From Nesterenkonia halotolerans (GTDB lineage: Bacteria; Actinomycetota; Actinomycetes; Actinomycetales; Micrococcaceae), in NCBI RefSeq assembly GCF_014874065.1, contig NZ_JADBEE010000002.1, positions 558,001-622,000 of the forward strand: a DNA stretch of 64,000 bases. The letters run 5' to 3'. Each line of letters opens with the position of its first letter. Position 1 is the stretch's first letter. Positions 1 through 7,065 of the stretch are shown one piece after another. The notes beneath the pieces were generated by a model, which was not told the DNA's origin, did no database searches, and saw only the letters and a program-made list of their open reading frames with translations. The translations under genes and the position numbers were made by a program.

Positions 1-638
1 GCGCCGAGAAGGCAGTCCTCGCCGAGGCAGCCTCCGACGGCGCCACGGTCGAGTTCCTGGTCCAGGGCACCCTGTACCCGGATGTCGTCGAATCCGGCGG
101 CGGCGAGGGTGCGGCGAACATCAAGTCCCACCACAACGTCGGCGGCCTGCCCGAGGATATGGTCTTCAAGCTGGTCGAGCCGCTGCGCGCGCTGTTCAAG
201 GACGAGGTCCGCGCCGTCGGCGCCGAGCTCGGCCTGCCCGCCGAGATCGTCCAGCGCCAGCCGTTCCCCGGCCCCGGCCTGGGCATCCGGATCATCGGCT
301 CGATCTCCGAGGACCGGCTGCGGATCCTGCGCAAGGCCGACGCGATCGCCCGCGAGGAGCTCACCGCCTCGGGTCTGGACCAGGAAGTCTGGCAGATGCC
401 GGTCGTGCTGCTCGCCGACGTCCGCTCCGTGGGCGTCCAGGGCGACGGCCGCACCTACGGCCACCCGATCGTGCTGCGCCCGGTCTCCTCCGAGGACGCC
501 ATGACCGCTGACTGGTCACGGCTGCCCTATGACCTGCTCGCGAAGATCTCCAACCGCATCACCAACGAGGTCGAAGAAGTCAACCGGGTCACCCTGGACG
601 TCACCTCGAAGCCGCCAGGCACCATCGAATGGGAGTGA
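1..638 (+). CDS. guaA: GMP synthase (glutamine-hydrolysing), C-terminal part
   Basis: GMP synthase makes GMP from XMP, ATP and glutamine, the last step of guanine nucleotide synthesis in the cytosol. The window opens inside the gene: the reading frame starts at base 3 and gives 211 residues to the TGA at 636-638. What is visible is the end of the ATP-pyrophosphatase domain ([23 protein letters not shown]) followed by the dimerisation domain with [24 protein letters not shown] and the family's usual end, KPPGTIEWE. The glutaminase domain and PP-loop lie upstream, outside the window. The truncation is the window edge, not a mutation. The next gene starts 13 bases downstream on the same strand. 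Confidence 0.97.
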   Translation, partial: AEKAVLAEAASDGATVEFLVQGTLYPDVVESGGGEGAANIKSHHNVGGLPEDMVFKLVEPLRALFKDEVRAVGAELGLPAEIVQRQPFPGPGLGIRIIGSISEDRLRILRKADAIAREELTASGLDQEVWQMPVVLLADVRSVGVQGDGRTYGHPIVLRPVSSEDAMTADWSRLPYDLLAKISNRITNEVEEVNRVTLDVTSKPPGTIEWE

Positions 639-650
639 GTCGGAAGACTC

Positions 651-1163
651 ATGCTCGATTCCACCGCCGCTGAGGCGATCACCACCGTCATCGCCGGACT
701 GCTGCTGGTGGTCGGCGCGCTCGGCGTCGTGCTGCCGGTGCTCCCCGGGTCCCTGCTGATCATCCTGACCCTGCCGGTCTGGGCGTTCCTGCTGGGCGGG
801 GCGGTGCCGTGGATCGCCGCGGTGATCGGCATCATCCTGGCCATCGCCGGATGGAGCGGCTCCACCGTGCTCACCGGTCGGTCACTGCACCAACAACAGA
901 TCCCACGCAGGCCGATCCTGATCGGGATCGCCGCCGCCGTCGTCGGCCTGTTCCTGCTCCCGCCGCTGGGGCTGTTCATCGGCTTCGCCGCGGGGCTCTT
1001 CGGCGCCGAGTACTTCCGCCGCGGCCGCGATTGGCGCGCCGCGGGGACAGCGAGTCTGCGCGCGATGCGGGCGATGGGCCTGGGGATCCTGCTGGAATTC
1101 CTGCTCGCCGGCCTGGCGATCTCCGCGTTCGTCATCGGCGCGCTGGTCTACTTCGTCTTCTGA
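651..1163 (+). CDS. DUF456 family membrane protein
   Basis: A 170-residue hydrophobic protein of the DUF456 family. It shows Gly/Pro-containing membrane segments at about residues 10-35, 37-60, 82-110 and 140-168. The central GLFIGFAAGLFGAEYFRRGRDWRAA matches the family's recognisable re-entrant-like stretch followed by a charged cytoplasmic loop. No biochemical function is established for the family and none is inferred. It starts 13 bases after guaA, so the two may be co-transcribed. The ATG at 651 is preceded by a weak GGAAG. The opposite-strand open frame over this gene is a shadow. Confidence 0.85.
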   Translation: MLDSTAAEAITTVIAGLLLVVGALGVVLPVLPGSLLIILTLPVWAFLLGGAVPWIAAVIGIILAIAGWSGSTVLTGRSLHQQQIPRRPILIGIAAAVVGLFLLPPLGLFIGFAAGLFGAEYFRRGRDWRAAGTASLRAMRAMGLGILLEFLLAGLAISAFVIGALVYFVF

Positions 1164-1219
1164 GCAGGGTTCTCATCGATGCGCCACGGCAGTAGCCTGA
1201 GGCACACGGAAGACCGTAT

Positions 1220-1239
1220 GGGCACCTGCAGAGGTGCCC
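1220..1239 (+). promoter_or_regulatory. Perfect 8-bp palindrome in the leader of the Csp3-like gene
   Basis: GGGCACCT (1220-1227) and AGGTGCCC (1232-1239) are perfect inverted repeats around GCAG, ending 27 bases before the csp3 start. It could be an RNA hairpin or a DNA operator for a metal-responsive repressor. There is no T-run, so a terminator is unlikely. Confidence 0.45.
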
Positions 1240-1266
1240 GGCACGCACCGCGACGAGAGGAAGATC

Positions 1267-1674
1267 ATGTCTCACGTGAAGTCCATGCTCGAGGTTCACC
1301 CTAAGAAGGATCTGGGGGTCGATCAGGAGAAGCTTGCGGCTTGTATCGCCGCGTGCTTCGAGTGCTCGCAGACCTGCACGGCCTGTGCGGATGCCTGTCT
1401 CAGCGAGCCCATGGTGGGCGAGATGGCGACCTGCATCAGCACGGACCAGAACTGCGCGGATATCTGCCTCACCACCGGACGCATCCTCACCCGCATCACC
1501 GGACAGAACAAGGATGTGCTCCGAGCCGTGGTGCAGGCCTGCCGCGAAGCCTGCCGCGCCTGCGCCCAGGAGTGCGAGGGCCACGCAGAGATGCATGAAC
1601 ACTGCCGGCTGTGTGCGGAAGCCTGCCGGCGCTGCGAGGCCGCTTGCGACGAGCTGCTCAACGTTCTCGGATAA
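1267..1674 (+). CDS. csp3: Four-helix-bundle copper storage protein, cytosolic Csp3-like (DUF326)
   Basis: A 135-residue Cys-rich protein of the DUF326/Csp family. These four-helix bundles store many Cu(I) ions on Cys side chains pointing into the core. I count 18 Cys, mostly spaced as CxxxC or CxxC (AACIAACFECSQTC, CREACRACAQEC, CRLCAEACRRCEAAC), plus a HAEMHEHC segment near the bundle mouth. There is no signal peptide, so it resembles the cytosolic Csp3 group rather than exported Csp1. The ATG at 1267 is chosen over an in-frame GTG at 1234 because GAGAGGAA (1255-1262) is correctly spaced. It sits beside other copper-type genes (DUF305, a CopRS-like two-component system), which supports the role. 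Metal identity is inferred from the family. Confidence 0.88.
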   Translation: MSHVKSMLEVHPKKDLGVDQEKLAACIAACFECSQTCTACADACLSEPMVGEMATCISTDQNCADICLTTGRILTRITGQNKDVLRAVVQACREACRACAQECEGHAEMHEHCRLCAEACRRCEAACDELLNVLG

Positions 1675-1710
1675 GCCGCCAGGAAGCGGACGGTGACGGG
1701 GCCCTTGACG

Positions 1711-1730
1711 GAACCTTCATCGAATCTTCA
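1711..1730. promoter_or_regulatory. CopR-like box 1, upstream of the propeller lipoprotein
   Basis: GAA-cc-TTC-atc-GAA-tc-TTC in 11-bp register. On the minus strand it reads TGAAGATTCgaTGAAGGTTC, close to the C. glutamicum CopR box as I recall it (TGAAGATTTnnTGAAGATTT). A possible -10 element, TAGGGT, follows at 1765-1770, which places the box at about -50, as expected for an OmpR-type activator. The same pattern recurs at 3460-3479 and 4722-4735. Confidence 0.6.
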
Positions 1731-1822
1731 GCCCAGCTGAGCCGATCTTCGGCAGGCCGAAGACTAGGGTGGAATGCCGACCTGGAAAAGGTCGGTATCC
1801 CGTAGCCCATCCGAAGGACTGT

Positions 1823-2701
1823 ATGACGACGTTCCCCCGCAGGCTTCTGCTCACCGGCGGATTGGGGCTTCTCGGTGCAGGCGCTGTCACAGCCTGCGCT
1901 GGAGCTGAACCTTCAGCAGGATCAGGGTCCGGACCTGATCCCCAGGGTGCGGAATCTTCAGCGAACACCGATGCCCTGGGCCATGTCCACGGCATCGTGC
2001 GTGATCCCTCCGACGGTGTGGTGCTGCTGGCGACGCATTACGGGCTGTTCCGCATTGCGGATCACGTCTTGAGCCCAGTGGGTCCCACCATCGATCTGAT
2101 GGGATTCACGCTCGCGCCCGAGGGCCGCTACCTCGCCTCTGGGCACCCGGGAGCTGGGGTCGATCTGCCCGAGCCCGTGGGCCTGATCGAGTCCACGGAC
2201 CAGGGGGAGAGCTGGACCGTGGTCTCACGTGGCGGGGAATCGGACTTTCACGCGCTGACCGCCGATGCTGAGCGCGTCCTCGGCTTCGATGGGGAGCTGC
2301 GCATGAGCACAGATGCCCAGAACTGGGAGACTCTCGCCATTCCGGCCCCTCCCGCGGCTCTGGCCATGGCGCCGGGGACGGGGAGGATCGCCGCGGCCAC
2401 CGAGGCCGGGCTGCTGCTCTCCGCCGACGGGTCCAGCTGGGAGACTCTTCCCACACCACAGCTGGTCTCCCGCGTGGCCTGGGCCGATGACTCGACCCTT
2501 CTGGGCTCGGGGATCGACGGGCGGCTGCTGACCAGCCGCGATTCCGGACAGACCTGGGCCGCCAGCGAGGAGCCGGTCGGGGAGGTCGTCGCCCTCGGGG
2601 CCGGCCTCACGGGGGACGGGTCAGTCGAAGCTCTGCTGGTGGTCGGGACCACAGTCCTGCGAGCCACGGAGGGCGGGAACACGGTCGAACAACTCGTCTG
2701 A
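1823..2701 (+). CDS. F510_1955-type beta-propeller (BNR/glycosylhydrolase-like) lipoprotein
   Basis: A 292-residue predicted lipoprotein. The twin-Arg-containing start (MTTFPRRLLLTGGLGLLG) leads to a lipobox-like VTAC with Cys25. The mature part opens with LGHVHGIVRDP, the signature I associate with the F510_1955 group, and continues with BNR-type repeats (STDQGESW, SADGSSWE, SRDSGQTWA) typical of a sialidase or sortilin-like beta-propeller. No catalytic assignment is possible; the glycosylhydrolase name comes from fold similarity. The ATG at 1823 is preferred over an in-frame ATG at 1769 because of GAAGGA at 1813-1818 and because it exposes the signal peptide. Genes of this type often lie near DUF305 genes, as here, and a CopR-like box precedes it. 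Confidence 0.75.
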   Translation: MTTFPRRLLLTGGLGLLGAGAVTACAGAEPSAGSGSGPDPQGAESSANTDALGHVHGIVRDPSDGVVLLATHYGLFRIADHVLSPVGPTIDLMGFTLAPEGRYLASGHPGAGVDLPEPVGLIESTDQGESWTVVSRGGESDFHALTADAERVLGFDGELRMSTDAQNWETLAIPAPPAALAMAPGTGRIAAATEAGLLLSADGSSWETLPTPQLVSRVAWADDSTLLGSGIDGRLLTSRDSGQTWAASEEPVGEVVALGAGLTGDGSVEALLVVGTTVLRATEGGNTVEQLV

Positions 2702-2756
2702 CCGAAGGGCCGGTCCGGTCCCGCACCTCGGCCTGCCCGGTGCCGCGCCCCATGGA

Positions 2757-3377
2757 TCAGAGGTCTTCGAGCAGGGTCTCCATCTCCTCGATCTCGGCCT
2801 GCTGGTCGGCGATGATGGTGTCGGAAAGCTCCAGTGCCTCAGGGTTCTGCCCTGTGTCCAGGTGATCCTGGGCGGAGGACACCGCGCCCTCGTGGTGGGC
2901 GATCATCTGCTCCAGGAAGAGTCGTGAGGCCTCGGTGCCGGTCGAGTCCTGCAGCTGGCTGAGCTCGTCCTCGCTCATCATTCCGTCCATACCGGACATG
3001 CCTTCCATCGAGTCCATGCCTTCCATGTCCTCGTGGTCGGCGTGCTCGGTCTCGCCCCAGGCTTCCAGCCACGCGTCCATCTGTTCCATCTCCGGGCCCT
3101 GAGCCGCTCGGATGTCCTCGGCCAGGGTGGAGACTTCAGGATCGATCCCGTCCTTCTCGAGCAGGATCTCCGACATCTCCACCGCCTGCTGGTGGTGCAT
3201 CGCCATGCCGGAGACGTAGCCCACGTCTGCCTCGTTGTACTCCTCCGAGACCGCCTCGGCGCTCTGCGTGGTCTCAGCTGCAGACTCGCTGGCCGGCTCC
3301 TCGGAGCTTCCGCAGCTGGCCAGGGCGGCGGCGACGGCAAAGGCTCCGATGCTTGCGGACAATGACTTCGTGTTCAC
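2757..3377 (-). CDS. DUF305 lipoprotein, Met/His-rich
   Basis: A 206-residue lipoprotein of the DUF305 (ferritin-like bundle) family with lipobox ALASC (Cys22). Both family signatures are present: MAMHHQQAV around His61-His62 and MIAHHEGAV around His161-His162. Between them, residues 113-134 form an insert rich in His and Met (HADHEDMEGMDSMEGM and more) that resembles extracytoplasmic copper-binding segments. It probably binds copper outside the membrane; the family has no settled biochemical function. The GTG start at 3377 has a strong AGGAGGAACTC before it. A CopR-like box lies about 85 bases upstream (3460-3479). It is convergent with the propeller lipoprotein, with 55 bases between them. 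Confidence 0.85.
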   Translation of the reverse strand: MNTKSLSASIGAFAVAAALASCGSSEEPASESAAETTQSAEAVSEEYNEADVGYVSGMAMHHQQAVEMSEILLEKDGIDPEVSTLAEDIRAAQGPEMEQMDAWLEAWGETEHADHEDMEGMDSMEGMSGMDGMMSEDELSQLQDSTGTEASRLFLEQMIAHHEGAVSSAQDHLDTGQNPEALELSDTIIADQQAEIEEMETLLEDL

Positions 3378-3459
3378 GAGTTCCTCCTGTGTCGGGCAGT
3401 TCTTCCGTCCACAGGAGTCAACCGGGCGGTGTTCTCTCTGATGCCTGGAAAAACCCTTC

Positions 3460-3479
3460 TTCAGGGAATCTTCACGGAA
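3460..3479. promoter_or_regulatory. CopR-like box 2, upstream of DUF305
   Basis: TTC-agg-GAA-tc-TTC-acg-GAA is a complete TTCNNNGAANNTTCNNNGAA with 11-bp period. In the orientation of the DUF305 gene it reads TGAAGATTCccTGAAG. It lies between the 3' end of the DUF418 gene and the start of DUF305. Confidence 0.6.
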
Positions 3480-3522
3480 CTCTGACCCCTCCTTGACGGG
3501 TCGCGCGGAGCGCCTGCCCAGA

Positions 3523-4614
3523 TCAGGGCGTGGAGCGGCGGAACTTCGGCAGCCGCAGCAGCACTTCGAACGGTCCCCGGCTGAAGCGTCGTCGCCAGAG
3601 CCAGGTGAACGCCATCAGCGCCGCGACCGTGGCACCGGTGGCGAGCGCGCCCTGGGCCATCGTCTCCGGCCCAGGGCGGATTACGAACGCAAGGACCAGC
3701 AGGTGTCCGATGTACGCCGTCAGGGCCATCTGCCCGAGCGTGATGAGAGGTCCTGCCCAGGGCCGTGTCCAGGCGTGGATCTTCAGGCAGACGCCCAGCA
3801 CGAACACCGCCGAGCCCGTGCCGCTGATCAGCCATAGGGGCATCTGTGAATGCGCCACCGCACTGACGAGCCGCTGCCATTCCACATGACTGGTGGGTTC
3901 ACCGAAGAGCTGGACGAGGGCGCCGGAGAGCAGGCGCGCCCCGATGGCTGCCACGGCTCCCCAGAGGATCAGACGGGTGCTGAGCCTGGTCAGCCCAAGC
4001 TGCTGGCGTCCGAGCCAGAGGCCCAGAACGAAGGGGGCCGCCCAGATGATCATCGGGTACGGGCCGGTGATCACGATGTCGGTGAAGATCTCCCAGATCG
4101 GCTCAGTCGCCGAGACGGGGTCCCGGTCGAACTGCCCGTCGGTCTGTGCCTGGACGAGGAGCCACAGAGGCGGGCCGACGACGGCGCTCAGCCCGGCGAC
4201 CGCGAGGAGACTGCGGCCCGAGGCGCGGAGCAGCGGGAGCGAGCAGAGGATCAGCAGCGCGTAGATCTGCAGGATCACGGAGACCCCATGATCGAGTGAT
4301 TGCAGCGCCAGGCCGCCGAGCATCAGCAGCGCGCAGCGCCATATCAGCGCGGCCCAGGGCAGCGGCCCCTGATCGGTTCGGGAGCGGCGAGTCATGAGCG
4401 AGAGCCCGATGCCCCCGAGCAGCACGAACAGCAAGGACGCGCGGCCGTAGGGCACACGGTAGAGCAGGTCCAGGAGCTCGTCGTCGCCGCGAGGTCCGGT
4501 GTTGATGGCGATCATGCCGATCACGGCGAGACCGCGGGCCGCGTCCAGGGCGAGCATTCGGCGTGGAGCCAGGTGGGAGGCTGAGCGAGCAGCGGCAGTT
4601 CCCTCAGTCGACAC
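3523..4614 (-). CDS. DUF418/heparan N-acetyltransferase-like multi-pass membrane protein
   Basis: A 363-residue membrane protein with about ten hydrophobic segments. Near the start it has the MLALDAARGLAVIGMIAINTGP motif shared by DUF418/DUF1624 (YeiB-like, heparan-alpha-glucosaminide N-acetyltransferase-like) proteins. Further on, YRVPYGRASLLFVLLGGIG and the late LGQMALTAYIGHLL are also typical. These families are thought to move acyl groups across membranes; the substrate here is unknown. I choose the GTG at 4614 because GGAGG precedes it on the minus strand; an in-frame start at 4674 would add 20 hydrophilic residues. A good -10 box, TAGTAT (minus strand, 4679-4684), lies about 38 bases downstream of CopR-like box 3, so the gene is a likely member of the copper regulon. 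Confidence 0.78.
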   Translation of the reverse strand: MSTEGTAAARSASHLAPRRMLALDAARGLAVIGMIAINTGPRGDDELLDLLYRVPYGRASLLFVLLGGIGLSLMTRRSRTDQGPLPWAALIWRCALLMLGGLALQSLDHGVSVILQIYALLILCSLPLLRASGRSLLAVAGLSAVVGPPLWLLVQAQTDGQFDRDPVSATEPIWEIFTDIVITGPYPMIIWAAPFVLGLWLGRQQLGLTRLSTRLILWGAVAAIGARLLSGALVQLFGEPTSHVEWQRLVSAVAHSQMPLWLISGTGSAVFVLGVCLKIHAWTRPWAGPLITLGQMALTAYIGHLLVLAFVIRPGPETMAQGALATGATVAALMAFTWLWRRRFSRGPFEVLLRLPKFRRSTP

Positions 4615-4721
4615 TCTGGTCCTCCACCGGGTTCGGTTGATTCGAGCCGCGTGTGCTGGTTCGCACGCAACCATTCATACTAGCCAGCGGCACTTCTGGG
4701 GGTGCGCCACAGACATCCTCC

Positions 4722-4735
4722 TTCACTGAACCTTC
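4722..4735. promoter_or_regulatory. CopR-like box 3, upstream of DUF418
   Basis: TTC-act-GAA-cc-TTC, with a degenerate final half-site. On the minus strand it reads TGAAGGTTCagTGAAG. It overlaps the stop codon of the sensor kinase gene and lies 38 bases upstream of TAGTAT, the -10-like element of the DUF418 gene. Confidence 0.58.
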
Positions 4736-5862
4736 ATAGTGTCGGTCGTGTGTCGGGGGAGCTTGACGGTGAAGACCGCCCCTGTGTCGGGGCCGTCACT
4801 GTGAGCGCTCACGGTGCCGGCATGTGCCGTCACGATGGACCGCACGATCGCCAGGCCGATCCCCGAACCGCCGTGGCTGCGGTCCCGGGCGGTGTCCACC
4901 CGGTAGAAGCGTTCGAACAGGTGCGGCAGATGTTCGGCTGCGATCCCGTGGCCCGAGTCTTGGACGTCCAAGGTCACCGACGTGTCCGTCGCCTCTGCGC
5001 GGAGTGTCACGGTGTCGCCCGGGTCAGTGTGCTGAAGGGCGTTGTCGAGGAGGTTGGTCAGCACCTGTCCCATGCGGTCGGCATCGAGGCTGAGCTCGGC
5101 GCGGCGGGAATCTTCGTCGGCGCTCACACGCAGTTCCACGCCGTGGTCCTGATAACGGCTGCGGGTCTGCGCCTCCGCCGTGGCGAGGAGGTCGCCGATC
5201 CGTGTCGGCGTGGGATGCATGCTCAGCCGGCGCTCCTCGGCCGCGCTCACGAGTGAGATGTCTTCCGCCAGACGGGTGAGACGTTCGGTCTGTTCGCGAA
5301 GCATGACCAGCGTCTCGCCGTCAGCCCGGGCCACGCCGTCCTGCATCGCTTCGAGGTAACCGTCGAGCGTGGCGACGGGGGTGCGCATCTCATGCGCCAG
5401 ATCAGAGAGCATCCGGACGCGGGTGCGTTCGGTCTGGTCCAGGTCGCCAGCCATGGCATTGAATGCGCTCATCAACTCCGCAAATTCGACCCCTATGCCG
5501 CCTTCGGGGACCCGTGCGGTGAAATCTCCCTGGGCCACTCGTGTGACGGCCGCCTGCACCTCACCGATGGGGTGGACCAGCCTGCGGACCAGGAAGAACG
5601 TGACGATCACCGAAGCTGCCAGAGCCACCGCCAGCGCGAGAGCCAGTGTGGTGGTCCAGGCCGTGTCGAAGGCCTGCTCCGCATGAGTTACCACGTCGGA
5701 GTCGGGGGCGACGGGGCTGACCATGAGCATATGGTCATGGAAGAGCGTCGGCCCGATGATCAACGCGACGATCCACGCCGTCACCGCTGCGACGCAGAGC
5801 ACCGCGAGCAGTGCTGCAAGGATCCGGGTTCCGAGACCGAACCTGCGTAGTCGGCGGATCAC
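4723..5862 (-). CDS. Sensor histidine kinase, CopS-like
   Basis: A 379-residue membrane-bound sensor kinase. Membrane helices lie at about residues 14-37 and 70-93, with a short external loop (38-69) containing HDHMLM (His42, His44, Met45, Met47), a plausible Cu ligand set. HAMP follows at about 94-147, then HisKA with LAHEMRTPVA (phospho-accepting His157), then HATPase with the N box (NLLDNALQHT), the G1 box (DSGHGIA) and the G2 box (GGSGIGLAIV). The GTG start overlaps the response regulator stop by four bases (GTGA), so the pair is translationally coupled. The loop and the neighbouring copper genes suggest it senses copper; this is inference. Confidence 0.88.
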   Translation of the reverse strand: MIRRLRRFGLGTRILAALLAVLCVAAVTAWIVALIIGPTLFHDHMLMVSPVAPDSDVVTHAEQAFDTAWTTTLALALAVALAASVIVTFFLVRRLVHPIGEVQAAVTRVAQGDFTARVPEGGIGVEFAELMSAFNAMAGDLDQTERTRVRMLSDLAHEMRTPVATLDGYLEAMQDGVARADGETLVMLREQTERLTRLAEDISLVSAAEERRLSMHPTPTRIGDLLATAEAQTRSRYQDHGVELRVSADEDSRRAELSLDADRMGQVLTNLLDNALQHTDPGDTVTLRAEATDTSVTLDVQDSGHGIAAEHLPHLFERFYRVDTARDRSHGGSGIGLAIVRSIVTAHAGTVSAHSDGPDTGAVFTVKLPRHTTDTMKVQ

Positions 5863-6569
5863 CGGGCAGCCCCCATCTTGTAGCCGACTCCGCGAACGGT
5901 ATGGATGAATTCCGGCGAGGCGGGGTCCTCGCCGAGTTTTCGTCGAAGGTGCCCGACGTGGACATCGACGAGGTGCGGGTCACCGAACCACTGATCGCCC
6001 CATACCTTGTTGATCAGGTCTCGGCGGGAGAGCGCCACACCCGGTTCTGAGAGCAGCGCGGTCAGCACATCAAATTCCGTGCGCGTCAGGTCCACCGGGT
6101 CGCCGCGGAGGTGGACCTCGCGACCGGCCACGTCGACACGGAGATCCCCTGACTCGAGAAGCTGCGTCTCCCCGCTGTTCGTGCGTGGCCGCCGGAGCAT
6201 GGCGCGGACCCGCAGCATCAGCTCTCTCGGGCTGAACGGCTTGGACACGTAGTCATCGGCGCCGACGGAGAGGCCGATCAACCGGTCGACCTCTTCCACG
6301 CGCGCCGTGAGCATGATGATGTAGCAGTCGGAGAACGTGCGGATCTGGCGGCACACCTCGACGCCGTCCATGCCAGGCAGGCCCAGGTCGAGAATCACGA
6401 CGGTCGGGTCCTGCTCACGCACCATCGCCACAGCCCGCGCCCCATCCCCGGTGGAATCGACGATGAGCCCCTCACGGAGGAGATACTGTCCCACGAGTCG
6501 CACGAGGGGTTCCTCGTCGTCGACCACCAGGACGTTGATCTTGGCGCTCTCGCGTTCTGCAGCTCTCAT
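5859..6569 (-). CDS. OmpR/PhoB-family response regulator, CopR-like
   Basis: A 236-residue response regulator. The receiver domain has VVDDEE (acidic pocket), phospho-accepting Asp61 in VVILDLGLPGMDG, and a conserved Lys in DDYVSKPFSPREL. The C-terminal winged helix ends with FIHTVRGVGYKMG, the OmpR-family signature. I choose the ATG at 6569 over a TTG at 6590 because a TACGAT box lies exactly six bases upstream of it, predicting a leaderless mRNA. It is encoded with the downstream sensor kinase. Three boxes resembling CopR sites stand within 5 kb upstream of copper-type genes, and this protein is their most likely reader. Confidence 0.9.
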   Translation of the reverse strand: MRAAERESAKINVLVVDDEEPLVRLVGQYLLREGLIVDSTGDGARAVAMVREQDPTVVILDLGLPGMDGVEVCRQIRTFSDCYIIMLTARVEEVDRLIGLSVGADDYVSKPFSPRELMLRVRAMLRRPRTNSGETQLLESGDLRVDVAGREVHLRGDPVDLTRTEFDVLTALLSEPGVALSRRDLINKVWGDQWFGDPHLVDVHVGHLRRKLGEDPASPEFIHTVRGVGYKMGAAR

Positions 6570-6575
6570 TCTCTG

Positions 6576-6581
6576 ATCGTA
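6576..6581 (-). promoter_or_regulatory. Leaderless -10 box (TACGAT) of the response regulator
   Basis: TACGAT on the minus strand, six bases before the ATG at 6569, so transcription would begin at or next to the start codon. No Shine-Dalgarno sequence is visible. Confidence 0.5.
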
Positions 6582-6639
6582 GATCAGCAAAACCCGGTGC
6601 TGCCGGGTCGTAGAGGGTTCGGCTAAAGGTCCTCGGTCA

Positions 6640-6869
6640 TCAGCGGAGGTCAGTCAGCTCGGTTCGCTCCCACTGCTCATCCTCTTCCCGCGCACCGTCG
6701 GGAAGGTCAGTGGTCGCAATAGTGTGCTTCAACTGATCCAAGCGCAGCCTTCGATCTTCGGAGGCCGCGAGATTCGCCAGGTGCGCCCCCGAGAGTGAGC
6801 CATGATCGCGCGGCCTGTTCCTTTCAAGCGATCACGCAGTTCACCCGAGTCCTTGATCATCGTAGTCAT
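6640..6869 (-). pseudogene. Possible small gene broken by a frameshift
   Basis: The 475-base gap 6591-7065 has no intact convincing gene, but the minus strand holds two abutting frames that look like one small protein. The first runs from ATG 6869 (MTTMIKDSGELRDRLK). A frame shifted by one base continues from about 6826 to the TGA at 6640-6642 with ERNRPRDHGSLSGAHLANLA, then SEDRRLRLDQLKH and an acidic end, WERTELTDLR. Codon use in the second part is typical of the genome, and it has no start codon of its own. I do not recognise the protein. Either it is a decayed gene, or a base is missing or extra near 6822-6831. The first frame alone could run as a 78-residue ORF from a GTG at 6965, but its last 30 residues look non-coding. 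Confidence 0.35.
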
Positions 6870-6881
6870 ACTCAAAGTATG
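6867..6881. promoter_or_regulatory. Palindrome CATACT-N3-AGTATG over a putative start
   Basis: A perfect 6-bp inverted repeat with 3-bp spacer, reading CATACTTTGAGTATG on the minus strand. It overlaps the ATG of the putative small gene. Its form suits a dimeric repressor's operator, for example autoregulation. AT-rich palindromes of this quality are rare in this GC-rich window. Confidence 0.4.
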
Positions 6882-7065
6882 CCCACGTTGAACTCCGTGC
6901 GACACGGCTTCAAGGTCAGGCTGAAACCCTTCGCTCCTTGCGCGCCCACGCTCATTAGACTTCACTGCATGTAATTATCGGCGACCCTCGAGCCTCCCGA
7001 TGGAGGCGAGGGGCCGGGCCCGAGCGTGAGTTCGTCCCGGAGTGGGGATTGTTGGAAGGTCGTCT

